Shown: positions 27,105-35,493, numbered from the stretch's first letter. The stretch is 35,671 nt of DNA from Flavobacteriales bacterium (GCA_947447955.1 CANFLS010000028.1:1-35671); one strand, 5' to 3'. The notes: generated from the sequence alone by a model not told the origin. Numbers and translations are program-made.

Positions 27105-28079
27105 TTGATTCCTCAAATTAGCCCAGAACTTACAGATAAGCTATTGCTTTCGATGCCAAATCACTATGGCACAATCAATTTGAATGGAACATCTTTCCCT
27201 ATCAGTTTTATGGAATTAAGTAAACCAACAGGAAAATATGTTTACCGGGTATTTATCAAACTTTTTAATCTTTTTGGAAGAAAGGGATATATACGTATAA
27301 TTGGCAACGCATGCGCTCCAGGAATTGCATTCCCTGACTTATCCAATATCAAAGCCAAAGAATTATTGAGCAGTACCGAAAACAATTGTGGTGTTTTGAT
27401 TGCCAATATTTTGGGCCATGAAAAATACGAATTGGGAACTACCATTCCAGCAGAACCATTCATGGTTATTCGCTTAAATGAAAACCTCACTTCCATCCAA
27501 GAATATTTACAATTATTTTCTTCAAAATATAGAGTACGCGCTCAAAAAGTTTTAAAAAACAGCCATGATATTGTTGCCAAACCCCTGCATGATTTGCCGC
27601 CTAATGAATGGATTTCTCAATGCGGAAAATTGTTGTATCATTCGCTTCAAGACAAAACAATAGCCATTGGACAAAATCTATCTCAACTCATACATTGCTA
27701 TCAAAAATCTTTAGGCTCAAACTTTAAAGTTTTTGGATATTACTTAGATGGCAAAATTGTAGGCTTTATAAGTTTTATCCAAGAGGGAAAAATACTTCAT
27801 GCCACTCATTTGGGAATCGATATGCAACTTCCTTTGACGTATTCTCTTTACCAAAGAATGATGTATGATTTGGTGAGTTATTCAATTGAAAATAAAATTA
27901 CATTTATTAATCTTGGCAGAACAGCCACCGAGATAAAAAGCACAATTGGAGCTGTACCAGTAGAAAATAGTTTTGTCATTTTTACTAAAAGCCCTATTCT
28001 GCATTTTATCAACAAATGCTATACAAAATTTATCCATAAAAAACCCGAATTCATTCTCCGTAATCCATTTAAAAACTGA
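27105..28079 (+). CDS. FemAB/GNAT-like acyltransferase-fold protein
   Basis: 324 aa, cytoplasmic, no signal peptide. The C-terminal half has the GNAT order: substrate-side strands (FKVFGYYLDGKIVGFISFIQ, about 208-228), then HATHLGIDMQLPLTYSLYQRMMYDLVSY, then ITFINLGRTATEIKSTIGA, a segment typical of the peptidoglycan-bridge FemAB-like and Acetyltransf_6 families. Substrate unknown; peptidoglycan or lipid modification is only a guess. The start is TTG at 27105, chosen because a stop lies 45 bases upstream and the family normally reaches that length; an ATG at 27153 would remove 16 residues. A CATCTTTG -7-like motif ends at 27078. It is divergent from the M49-like gene. Confidence 0.65.
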   Translation: MIPQISPELTDKLLLSMPNHYGTINLNGTSFPISFMELSKPTGKYVYRVFIKLFNLFGRKGYIRIIGNACAPGIAFPDLSNIKAKELLSSTENNCGVLIANILGHEKYELGTTIPAEPFMVIRLNENLTSIQEYLQLFSSKYRVRAQKVLKNSHDIVAKPLHDLPPNEWISQCGKLLYHSLQDKTIAIGQNLSQLIHCYQKSLGSNFKVFGYYLDGKIVGFISFIQEGKILHATHLGIDMQLPLTYSLYQRMMYDLVSYSIENKITFINLGRTATEIKSTIGAVPVENSFVIFTKSPILHFINKCYTKFIHKKPEFILRNPFKN

Positions 28080-28085
28080 AACACG

Positions 28086-28093
28086 TATATTTG
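28086..28093 (+). promoter_or_regulatory. -7 promoter element of the C1B-like peptidase gene
   Basis: TATATTTG is an exact TAnnTTTG match. The ATG at 28100 follows after six bases, so the leader would be almost absent. The preceding transferase gene ends at 28079, so a separate transcript can start here. Confidence 0.5.
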
Positions 28094-28099
28094 TAAAAC

Positions 28100-29287
28100 A
28101 TGAAAAAAATAGCCTTTGCCATTATTTCGGTATTTTTCGCGGCATTGAATGCCCAAATTACAACCAATAAACCTGGAAGTAAATACGAATTTACAAAGGT
28201 TGCAGAAACACAAAAACCTTCAGTAAAAGACCAATGCAAAACTTCTACATGTTGGAGTTACAGCACCCTTTCAATGTTGGAATCTGAACTCATGCGCTTG
28301 GGAAAAGGCAATTACGATTTAAGCGAAATGTTTGTTGCGCGATGGGCCTATGTTGAAAAAGCAATTACCTATGTGAGAATGAATGGCAAACATCAGTTTG
28401 AACAAGGTGGCGAAGGACATGATATTCCTTACATCATGAATAAATATGGCATAGTGCCAGAATCAGTTTATACTGGCTTAATCAATGGTAAAACCAGACA
28501 TAACCACAATGAATTGATTGATGTGCTTAAGAGTTATATGGAAACCATTGTAAAGAAAGATCCAACTACCTTAGGCAAAGAATGGATTGCAGGAATAGAA
28601 GGTATTCTCGATGCATATTTAGGTAAAATCCCTACCGAATTTGAATACAACGGAAAAAAATACACCCCAATTACTTTTGCGCAAAGTTTAGGATTGAATT
28701 TAGACGATTATGTTGTGCTAACCTCTTTTACACACCATCCTTACTACAAGCCTTTTGCTTTAGAAGTTCCAGACAATTGGGTTATGCAAACCGCCTACAA
28801 TGTCCCTCTAAATGAATTTGTTGACAATGTAAAAAATGCTTTAAAAGATGGATATTCTTTGGCTTGGTCGGCAGATGTTGGAGAAAAAGGATTTTCGTTC
28901 AAAAATGGAATTGCCATTGTACCTATGCACGATTCTTTAATTCAAAAAATTGGCACAGACAACAAAGGATTTAACGATGGTGGAGCGAATAGATCGGGGA
29001 ATGTTTTTGACACTCCTTGTGCAGAACCTGAAATTACCGAGGCAATGCGTCAAGAAGCATTTGATCAGCAAAAAACAACAGACGACCATGGAATGCACAT
29101 AACAGGTATGTTTACCGAAAAGTCATCAGGTAAATATTTTTATGAAGTGAAAAATTCATGGGGTGTTAATAATCCTTGCAATGGATATTTATTTGTAAGT
29201 GAACCCTATGTTCGTTACAAATCAATTTCTATTATGTTGCACAAAAATGGATTAACCAAAGTTACCAAAAAGAGTCTAGGTCTTTAA
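28100..29287 (+). CDS. Exported C1B-like cysteine peptidase (aminopeptidase C/bleomycin hydrolase family)
   Basis: 395 aa. The papain-like catalytic set is visible: Gln45 and Cys51 in KDQCKTSTCWSYSTL, His330 in DDHGMHITG, and Asn352 in YEVKNSWG. The long insertion between Cys and His with helical segments and the HGM motif resemble bleomycin hydrolase/PepC. Those enzymes are normally cytoplasmic hexamers of about 440-450 aa with a C-terminal tail that fills the active site; this one is shorter and carries a signal peptide (MKKIAFAIISVFFAALNAQ), so it is exported and may act on periplasmic peptides. Two extra cysteines near the active site (C46, and one in the CAEPE segment) could form a disulfide. 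It ends with KSLGL. Confidence 0.85.
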   Translation: MKKIAFAIISVFFAALNAQITTNKPGSKYEFTKVAETQKPSVKDQCKTSTCWSYSTLSMLESELMRLGKGNYDLSEMFVARWAYVEKAITYVRMNGKHQFEQGGEGHDIPYIMNKYGIVPESVYTGLINGKTRHNHNELIDVLKSYMETIVKKDPTTLGKEWIAGIEGILDAYLGKIPTEFEYNGKKYTPITFAQSLGLNLDDYVVLTSFTHHPYYKPFALEVPDNWVMQTAYNVPLNEFVDNVKNALKDGYSLAWSADVGEKGFSFKNGIAIVPMHDSLIQKIGTDNKGFNDGGANRSGNVFDTPCAEPEITEAMRQEAFDQQKTTDDHGMHITGMFTEKSSGKYFYEVKNSWGVNNPCNGYLFVSEPYVRYKSISIMLHKNGLTKVTKKSLGL

Positions 29288-29305
29288 TCAATCATTAACA
29301 AAGTA

Positions 29306-29327
29306 TTACCAATTAGATTATTGGTAA
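29306..29327. other. Short inverted repeat downstream of the C1B-like gene
   Basis: TTACCAAT (29306-29313) and ATTGGTAA (29320-29327) form a perfect 8-bp hairpin with a 6-base loop, 18 bp after the stop of the peptidase gene. No T-run follows, so it is a weak terminator or an operator for the next gene. Confidence 0.45.
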
Positions 29328-29405
29328 CATGAACGTCATTTCTATTTGACATTAAACAAATACTAAGGGCACGTTGAAATCGTTTCTTTGCATGAAGATA
29401 TTTTT

Positions 29406-30248
29406 ATGCAAAGAAAAGACTTGCAAGTATGCGTTATCAGTGACCTACATCTAGGAACCTTTGGTTGTCATGCAAATGAAATTGTTCGCTATTTAAAAGG
29501 AATAAATCCAAAGATTTTAGTTTTAAATGGAGATATAATTGACATTTGGCAATTCCGTAAAAAATATTTCCCTCCAGCTCACATGCAGGTAATTCGTGAG
29601 ATTTTAAAATTAATGGAATCTGGCACAATGGTTTACTATATTACTGGAAACCACGATGAAGCATTAAGAAAATATTCAGGCACCCGTTTGGGCAACTTAC
29701 TACTTGACGACAAATTGGTACTTGATCTTGATGGCAAGAAAACTTGGATTTTCCATGGTGACGTTTTTGATTCAACAACTAAAGGCAGTGCAAAAGTTAT
29801 TGCCAAATTAGGCGGCCAAGGATACGACTTCCTTATTTGGATGAATCATTGGTTAAACAAGCTTTTAACTTTTTTCGGTAGGGATAAAATGAGCTTTTCG
29901 AAAAAAATTAAAAACAGTGTTAAAAAAGCAGTTTCATGGATTGCCGATTTTGAGCAAACTGCAGCTGAATTGGCCATTGAAAAAGGATTTGATTATGTAA
30001 TTTGTGGACATATTCACCAACCCCAACAAAGAACAATCACCAATGAAAAGGGTTCTGTGGTTTATTTAAATAGCGGTGATTGGATTGAAAATTTAACATC
30101 TTTGGAATACGACAAAGGCGAATGGAATATCTATCAATTTGAAACACTGAAAACTCAAATTAATTACAACAAAGAATATCAGCGCACACCGAAAGTTCCT
30201 GATGTAATTACAGAGCAAGTGGCATTCTGGATTCAAAGCGTTTTATAA
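29406..30248 (+). CDS. LpxH-like metallophosphoesterase (UDP-2,3-diacylglucosamine pyrophosphatase-like)
   Basis: 280 aa. All calcineurin-fold metal motifs are present: SDLHLG (D-x-H), NGDIIDIWQF (GD-x-x-D), GNHDEAL, FHGDVFD and GHIHQP. LpxH family enzymes cleave UDP-2,3-diacylglucosamine in lipid A synthesis; the W-x-F segment and the helical insert (MSFSKKIKNSVKKAVSWIAD) fit this family, though the protein is longer than the ~240-residue E. coli enzyme, so a related substrate is possible. I take the ATG at 29406; the TTG at 29388 overlaps a promoter-like TTTCTTTG. The stop overlaps the next ATG by one base (TAATG), coupling it to a glycosyltransferase. Confidence 0.82.
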   Translation: MQRKDLQVCVISDLHLGTFGCHANEIVRYLKGINPKILVLNGDIIDIWQFRKKYFPPAHMQVIREILKLMESGTMVYYITGNHDEALRKYSGTRLGNLLLDDKLVLDLDGKKTWIFHGDVFDSTTKGSAKVIAKLGGQGYDFLIWMNHWLNKLLTFFGRDKMSFSKKIKNSVKKAVSWIADFEQTAAELAIEKGFDYVICGHIHQPQQRTITNEKGSVVYLNSGDWIENLTSLEYDKGEWNIYQFETLKTQINYNKEYQRTPKVPDVITEQVAFWIQSVL

Positions 30249-31246
30249 TGAAAATATTATACGCAGTTCAAGCTACTGGAAACGGACACATTGCAAGAGC
30301 AATTGAAATGATGCCACATTTGCAAAAATATGGCGAGGTTGATGTATTTTTAAGTGGAAGTAATTCTTCTTTAAATCCTAATTTACCTGTTAAATACAGA
30401 AGCAGTGGATTAAGTCTGTTTTACCAAAATACAGGAAGTTTAGACTATAAAAAAATTGTTTCTAAAATAAATATTCCAAGAATTCAAAAAGAGTCAAAAG
30501 AGTTACCTGTAAAAAACTACGATTTAATCTTAAATGATTTCGAATTTATTTGTTCCAATGCTTGCAAAAAATCAGATAAAAACATGATTCACATTGGCCA
30601 CCAAGCCAGTTTCGTATCTAAAAACGCTCCTCGCCCTGAAAAATCTGATATGATTGCAGAATGGGTTTTAAAAAACTACTGCAAAAGCACTAAAAACATA
30701 GGCTTTCACTATGAATCCTACGAAAATTGGATTTTACCTCCGGTAATCAAGCAAAGTTTATGGAATGCCGTACCAACCAATAAAGGACATATTGCTGTTT
30801 ACTTGCCACAGTATTCCGATGCAAAACTTTACAGTGTATTTAGTTCCTTGCCTAAAATTCAATTCGATGTGTTTTCAAAGCACATACAAACCCAAAAAAC
30901 CGAGCAAAATATTACTTGGATGCCAATTGACAATCAAAACTTTGCAACTAGTTTGATTCATTGTCACGGAATTATTACGGGTGCAGGATTTGAAACTCCG
31001 GCAGAGAGTTTATTTTTAGGCAAAAAAATGATTTTGATTCCCATAAAAGGCCAATATGAACAATTATGCAATGCCGAATCATTGAAAAAATACGGCGCAC
31101 AAATAGAGTATGACATTGATCACTACTTTGGCAGCAAAATAAACAAATGGTATTATCAAAACCCATCGGTGATTGAAATGGATATGCCTAACTTTTTGCC
31201 TACAAATATCATTATTGAAAAAGCCATGGAAATTGCCTTGGCATAA
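30248..31246 (+). CDS. Glycosyltransferase, GT-B fold (MurG/UDP-GT-like)
   Basis: 332 aa, cytoplasmic, no membrane span. The N-terminus KILYAVQATGNGHIARAIEM carries the glycine loop of GT28/MurG-like enzymes, and the C-terminal half has the sugar-nucleotide binding patch HCHGIITGAGFETPAESLFLGKKMILIPIKGQYEQLCNAESL, in which GxGFETPAE and the QYEQ motif are typical of this family. The acceptor is unknown. It overlaps an LpxH-like phosphoesterase gene by one base, and a Kdo transferase gene is 3 kb downstream, which supports a role in lipid or envelope glycosylation. That is inference. Confidence 0.8.
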   Translation: MKILYAVQATGNGHIARAIEMMPHLQKYGEVDVFLSGSNSSLNPNLPVKYRSSGLSLFYQNTGSLDYKKIVSKINIPRIQKESKELPVKNYDLILNDFEFICSNACKKSDKNMIHIGHQASFVSKNAPRPEKSDMIAEWVLKNYCKSTKNIGFHYESYENWILPPVIKQSLWNAVPTNKGHIAVYLPQYSDAKLYSVFSSLPKIQFDVFSKHIQTQKTEQNITWMPIDNQNFATSLIHCHGIITGAGFETPAESLFLGKKMILIPIKGQYEQLCNAESLKKYGAQIEYDIDHYFGSKINKWYYQNPSVIEMDMPNFLPTNIIIEKAMEIALA

Positions 31247-31280
31247 TCAGGTCAAAACGCCATCTAAATTATAGAAAAGT

Positions 31281-31315
31281 TTTTGCGGCGTATTGCGTTG
31301 CAAATATTATCTTTG
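31281..31315 (+). promoter_or_regulatory. Promoter of alanine dehydrogenase
   Basis: TTTTG at 31281-31285, then 22 bases, then TATCTTTG at 31308-31315. The -7 element is an exact TAnnTTTG match and the spacing is one base beyond the usual 19-21. The predicted leader to the ATG at 31333 is about 12 bases. Confidence 0.6.
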
Positions 31316-31332
31316 CACCAATTTTAACTATC

Positions 31333-32448
31333 ATGATAATTGGCGTACCTAAAGAAATCAAAAACAACGAAAATCGCGTTGCTTTAACCCCAGCTGGGGC
31401 TAGTGAATTGGTAAAAAACGGTCACACGTTGTATGTACAAGCTACTGCTGGAAACGGAAGTGGTTTTTCAGATGAGGAATATGTACGTGCAGGTGCTCAT
31501 ATTCTTCCAACCATTGAAGAAGTTTACGGCATTGCCGAAATGATTATCAAGGTTAAAGAACCAATTGAATCAGAATATCCTTTGATCAAAGAAAATCAAT
31601 TGCTTTTCACCTATTTCCACTTTGCTTCTTACGAACCATTAACACATGCTATGATCAAAAGCAAAGCAGTTTGTTTGGCATATGAAACAGTTGAGCGTCC
31701 CGATAGAAGCTTGCCTTTATTGGTACCAATGAGTGAAGTAGCTGGTAGAATGAGTATTCAAGAAGGAGCAAAATACCTTGAAAAACCTATGGGTGGCCGT
31801 GGTATCCTTTTGGGAGGCGTACCAGGTGTTAAACCAGCAAACGTAATCGTTTTAGGTGGTGGTATTGTTGGTACCCAAGCTGCTAAAATGGCGGCAGGTT
31901 TAGGTGCAAACGTAACATTGATGGATATTAGCTTGCCACGTTTACGTCAACTAGACGACACAATGCCAGCAAACGTAAATACACAATATAGCAACGATTA
32001 CAACATCAGAGAAGCAATCAAAACTGCTGATTTGGTAATTGGTGGTGTTTTGATTCCTGGTGCTAAAGCTCCAAAATTAATTACACGCGACATGTTGCCA
32101 ACTATGCGTAAAGGTGCAGTTATTGTTGACGTTGCAATTGACCAAGGTGGTTGCTTCGAAACTTCAAAACCAACTACACACGCTGAACCTTGTTATGAGA
32201 TTGATGGTGTAATTCACTATTGCGTAGCAAATATGCCAGGTGCAGTTCCTTATACTTCAACATTAGCACTTACAAATGCAACTTTGCCATACGCTGTGCA
32301 ATTGGCGAATAAAGGTTGGAAAAAAGCTTGTAGCGATAACCAAGATCTTAAATTAGGATTGAACGTTGTAAATGGTGATGTAGTTTACAAAGGAGTAAGC
32401 GAAGCATTTAACCTTCCTTACACACCGGTTGAATCAATATTGAATTAA
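31333..32448 (+). CDS. ald: Alanine dehydrogenase (NAD-dependent)
   Basis: 371 aa, the usual size for the homohexameric enzyme that interconverts L-alanine and pyruvate plus ammonia. Substrate-binding residues fall at the known positions: Arg15 (ENRVALTPAG), Lys75 (KVKEP) and His96 (FTYFHFAS). The Rossmann segment VIVLGGGIVGTQAAKMAAGLGANVTLMD begins near residue 171, and VDVAIDQGGCFETSKPTTH carries the conserved Asp. The C-terminus is complete. It is monocistronic: its own promoter precedes it, and a strong terminator follows 19 bp after the stop. Confidence 0.96.
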   Translation: MIIGVPKEIKNNENRVALTPAGASELVKNGHTLYVQATAGNGSGFSDEEYVRAGAHILPTIEEVYGIAEMIIKVKEPIESEYPLIKENQLLFTYFHFASYEPLTHAMIKSKAVCLAYETVERPDRSLPLLVPMSEVAGRMSIQEGAKYLEKPMGGRGILLGGVPGVKPANVIVLGGGIVGTQAAKMAAGLGANVTLMDISLPRLRQLDDTMPANVNTQYSNDYNIREAIKTADLVIGGVLIPGAKAPKLITRDMLPTMRKGAVIVDVAIDQGGCFETSKPTTHAEPCYEIDGVIHYCVANMPGAVPYTSTLALTNATLPYAVQLANKGWKKACSDNQDLKLGLNVVNGDVVYKGVSEAFNLPYTPVESILN

Positions 32449-32467
32449 TTTTTAATCAAATACATAC

Positions 32468-32501
32468 AAAGGGGAAAAGATCATATCTTTTCCCCTTTTT
32501 T
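32468..32501 (+). terminator. Intrinsic terminator after ald
   Basis: 32468-32481 pairs perfectly with 32485-32498 (14 bp, four G-C pairs in the centre) around a CAT loop, and the descending arm merges into six T (32496-32501). It is only 12 bases before the ATG of the alpha/beta hydrolase gene, so it can also modulate read-through into that gene. Confidence 0.9.
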
Positions 32502-32512
32502 ATAAAAATAAA

Positions 32513-33277
32513 ATGTTGGTAAACCACAAAATATACGGCGCTGAAAACACAAAGCCAATTTATATTCTCCATGGTATTTTTGGGATGCTCGACAATTGGC
32601 ACAACATTGCCAATCACCTCTCAAATCAATTTAGGGTAATCACTTTTGACGCCCGTAATCATGGCAAATCATTTCATAACAATGATAGTTCATACGTGGC
32701 AATGGCCAATGATTTGAAACATTTGATGGAGTGCATGCACGACCAAGAAGCGATTATCATTGGACATTCAATGGGTGGGAAAACCGCATTACTCTTTGCC
32801 GACATGTATCCAGAAATGGTTAAAACTTTGATTGCTGTTGATATTGCTCCGAAACAATATCACCCTGGACATTTGGAATATTTTAGGGCCTTTAGAGAAT
32901 TGGATTTTTCACAAATACACTCAAGACGAGAAGCGGAAACAGCTTTCTTACCTTTTGCTCCAGATATGGGTGTTCGTCAGTTTTTATTGAAGAACTTAGA
33001 AGCTGATTCAACCGGTGGATATAAGTTAAAAATCAACTTGCCTGCCATTGAAAATTATTACGATGAGATTATTGGGGCCATTGATTTTAAAAATGCATTT
33101 ACAAAATCAACGCACTTTATTCTTGGTGAAAAAAGTGGCTATTTGAAAGAAAGTGACAAACCATTCATTGAGCAACACTTCCCAACTGCATCGTACCATA
33201 CAGTTTCAAAGGCTGGACATTGGGTTCATGCCGATAATCCTGCAGAATTTTTGTCAATTATAAACCAAATTCTATAG
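32513..33277 (+). CDS. Alpha/beta hydrolase (YbfF-like esterase)
   Basis: 254 aa. Opens MLVNHKIYGAENTKPIYILHGIFGMLDNW, the usual form of this group with HG and LDNW. Nucleophile elbow GHSMGG (Ser86) and catalytic His236 in AGHWVHADNP are visible; the acid lies in the region between. FDARNHGKS is the conserved strand-3 segment. Likely a cytoplasmic carboxyl- or thioesterase; the natural substrate is unknown. The start is fixed by this conserved N-terminus, which leaves no room for a normal promoter between it and the terminator upstream. Confidence 0.88.
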   Translation: MLVNHKIYGAENTKPIYILHGIFGMLDNWHNIANHLSNQFRVITFDARNHGKSFHNNDSSYVAMANDLKHLMECMHDQEAIIIGHSMGGKTALLFADMYPEMVKTLIAVDIAPKQYHPGHLEYFRAFRELDFSQIHSRREAETAFLPFAPDMGVRQFLLKNLEADSTGGYKLKINLPAIENYYDEIIGAIDFKNAFTKSTHFILGEKSGYLKESDKPFIEQHFPTASYHTVSKAGHWVHADNPAEFLSIINQIL

Positions 33278-33295
33278 CATCTCAGTTTTTAATAT

Positions 33296-33303
33296 TATTT
33301 TCG
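33296..33303 (+). promoter_or_regulatory. Candidate -7 element before the outer-membrane protein gene
   Basis: TATTTTCG is one base from TAnnTTTG and lies six bases before the ATG at 33310. The same TTCG variant appears in the ccmB palindrome. No -33 box was found at the right spacing. Confidence 0.3.
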
Positions 33304-33309
33304 AATTCT

Positions 33310-34149
33310 ATGCGCTATCTATTTGCTTTTAAATATATTCTTATTTGCGGTCTTCTTTTCATTTCTGCTGAAATAGCTGCATCTAATATTATTGCATTAG
33401 ACACCATAAAAATTCAAAAAGTAGATTCTGCAATTACTAAAAATGTTGCGCTCACTTCAAAAGATAAATCTTGGATATTTTTAAATTTTGGGGCTGCATA
33501 TTGTGTAAATTATAGCGATATCGCGCTTAAATACCCAGATTTCAATAGCTTTCCAATTGCCCTCGAATACCAACACCAAGGCAAATGGGTAGGAAGTTTA
33601 GATTATAATATCTATTTTGGAAATGATGTAAGAACCACAGGGTTTTTTAACAATATTTCTAACGAAAATGGCGACATTATTGACATGAATGGACATCCTG
33701 CAGTGATACGAGCACGATTAAGAGGGTTTTCATCTAGGGCCTACATTTCACGCAATTTTTATCCTTATCAGAAATTTACAAAAAAACACTTAGCCTTACA
33801 AATTGGAATTGGTGGTGGTTATTCTCAAACCTACATCGAATATCAGGTTGACCAAGGAACAATTCCTCAAATTGAAGGCGATAATTTATCGGGTTACGAC
33901 AAATTAGCCGGTGGTTACCAAATTGCAGAAAGAATTCGTATCCAATACTTTAATTTTAATGCTATTAGCTGTGTCTTGGGATTTGATTTTATTCAAGGAG
34001 TTGCGCATAGTTTGCGTCCTTGGGATTTCGGAAACAACAAAGCAGACAATTCCGCCATCAATGAAATTACCACTGGCGTACATTTTGGCTTAATTATCCC
34101 AATTAGAGTTGACCAAAAATTGAGAGATCAAGAGTATTTTATGGATTAA
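33310..34149 (+). CDS. Probable outer-membrane beta-barrel protein, function unknown
   Basis: 279 aa. A signal peptide (MRYLFAFKYILICGLLFISAEIAASN) is followed by alternating hydrophobic/polar strands with aromatic ends (ALEYQHQGKWVGSLDYNIYFG, LALQIGIGGGYSQTYIEYQV, ERIRIQYFNFNAISCVLGFDFI, TTGVHFGLIIPIRV), the pattern of a small outer-membrane barrel. I do not recognise a named family. It is 4 bp before waaA and shares its strand, so it may be co-transcribed with Kdo transferase, hinting at an envelope role. No catalytic motif is seen. Confidence 0.6.
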   Translation: MRYLFAFKYILICGLLFISAEIAASNIIALDTIKIQKVDSAITKNVALTSKDKSWIFLNFGAAYCVNYSDIALKYPDFNSFPIALEYQHQGKWVGSLDYNIYFGNDVRTTGFFNNISNENGDIIDMNGHPAVIRARLRGFSSRAYISRNFYPYQKFTKKHLALQIGIGGGYSQTYIEYQVDQGTIPQIEGDNLSGYDKLAGGYQIAERIRIQYFNFNAISCVLGFDFIQGVAHSLRPWDFGNNKADNSAINEITTGVHFGLIIPIRVDQKLRDQEYFMD

Positions 34150-34153
34150 TATT

Positions 34154-35389
34154 TTGAAAGTTATTTATTCATTTTTCATTTTTGTTTTTGAGGGACTCAT
34201 TCGCCTGGCAGGCATTTTTAGCCCGAAAGCCAAGGAGATGATTGATGGGAGAAAATCACAAGTTGATTTATTAAATAAACTACCTAAAAAAACAAACAAA
34301 AGAATTTGGATTCATGCGGCTAGTTTGGGCGAATATGAAATGGGGATTCCATTGATTGAAGAAATTGCCAAAAACGAACCTTCAACAGAGTTTATTATCA
34401 GCTTTTTTTCTCCTTCAGGATATAAAAATGCAAAATTAATGGCTAATTGCACCAAATTCTATTTGCCTTTTGATTCTGAAAAAAATGCAAGGAAATGGAT
34501 TCAAAATATTGATCCAGACATTGCCATTTTTATTAAATATGAATTTTGGCCTAATTTGATCAATGCTTGTCATCAAAAAACCATCCCACTTTGGTATTGG
34601 AATTTTTTACTAAGAGACAATCATTTCATTTTAAAACCATGGGCTACATTTTGGCAAAATGCATTAAAAAAATGTGCTGGTTTCTTTGCGCAAAACAACA
34701 ATACAGTTGCTTTGGCAAAATCCCTTGATTTGCCGAATGCCAAATTAATGGGTGACATTCGTTATTTGCGCACACAGAAATTACAATTGCAACTTGATGA
34801 TGTCCCTCAAGAAATAAAAGATTTCACAAAAGATAAGTGCACGTTAATATTGGGCAGTTCTTGGGAATCGGAAGAAGATGGTCTTGTTAAATATTTACAA
34901 AATCAAGGTTTAAAAGAGAATCAAAATATCCTCATAGCCCCGCATGATATTTCTCACAGCCATATTGAAGAAATTGAACAGAAATTCAAAACTTTTGGCG
35001 TAGAACGATTTTCTACATTTGAAAATCATTTAAATACTAAAATTCTTATTATTGATAGCATCGGATTATTGTCGAGGTTATATGCGTTATCAGATTTAGC
35101 CGTTGTTGGTGGTGCGTTTGGAAAGGGATTACACAATATCATTGAAGCATCTGCTGCAGGAGTTCCTGTTATATTTGGCCCCAATACCGCTAAATTCCCT
35201 GAGGCAAAAGAATTCGTCGATGCCAAAATTGGCTTTCAAGTAAGCAGTAAAGATGAACTCGCACAAACTATAAATATATATTTCAATTCTTCCGAATTAC
35301 CATTACTCAAACAAAAAACTAGAGCGCACTTCGACAAGTGTATCCCTCAAATTGAATTTGCTGTTAAGGAAATACTGAATATCAAATAA
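34154..35389 (+). CDS. waaA: 3-deoxy-D-manno-octulosonic acid (Kdo) transferase
   Basis: 411 aa, GT-B fold, GT30 family. It adds Kdo from CMP-Kdo to the lipid A precursor at the inner membrane. An N-terminal membrane anchor (KVIYSFFIFVFEGLIRLAGIF) is followed by IWIHAASLGEYEMGIPL, the family's active-site segment with the conserved glutamate; KYEFWPNLINACHQKTIPLW and DIRYLRTQ fit too, and the CMP-binding end reads VVGGAFGKGLHNIIEASAAGVPVIFGPN. The start is TTG at 34154, four bases after the previous stop; no ATG lies close, and the family's usual N-terminus matches this point. It is the only clear committed lipopolysaccharide gene here apart from the LpxH-like enzyme. Confidence 0.92.
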   Translation: MKVIYSFFIFVFEGLIRLAGIFSPKAKEMIDGRKSQVDLLNKLPKKTNKRIWIHAASLGEYEMGIPLIEEIAKNEPSTEFIISFFSPSGYKNAKLMANCTKFYLPFDSEKNARKWIQNIDPDIAIFIKYEFWPNLINACHQKTIPLWYWNFLLRDNHFILKPWATFWQNALKKCAGFFAQNNNTVALAKSLDLPNAKLMGDIRYLRTQKLQLQLDDVPQEIKDFTKDKCTLILGSSWESEEDGLVKYLQNQGLKENQNILIAPHDISHSHIEEIEQKFKTFGVERFSTFENHLNTKILIIDSIGLLSRLYALSDLAVVGGAFGKGLHNIIEASAAGVPVIFGPNTAKFPEAKEFVDAKIGFQVSSKDELAQTINIYFNSSELPLLKQKTRAHFDKCIPQIEFAVKEILNIK

Positions 35390-35446
35390 AAATCTGTCGG
35401 TTAAATTATTTCACAAATTAAATTACCATTAAGTCAACAATCTGAA

Positions 35447-35493
35447 TATGACAAATTGACACAGAGATTTCTGATTTGTCATAAATTTCTGAT
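35447..35493. promoter_or_regulatory. Repeats upstream of groES
   Basis: TATGACAAAT (35447-35456) and ATTTGTCATA (35474-35483) form a perfect 10-bp inverted repeat with a 17-bp spacer. In addition ATTTCTGAT occurs as a direct repeat at 35467-35475 and 35485-35493, 18 bp apart. The cluster is about 95-140 bp before the groES ATG. It is not a CIRCE element (TTAGCACTC-N9-GAGTGCTAA). Confidence 0.5.

Noticed and set aside
29288-29405. Terminator after the C1B-like gene
   Set aside because: The hairpin at 29306-29327 has only 8 pairs and no T-run, so it is listed as an inverted repeat only.
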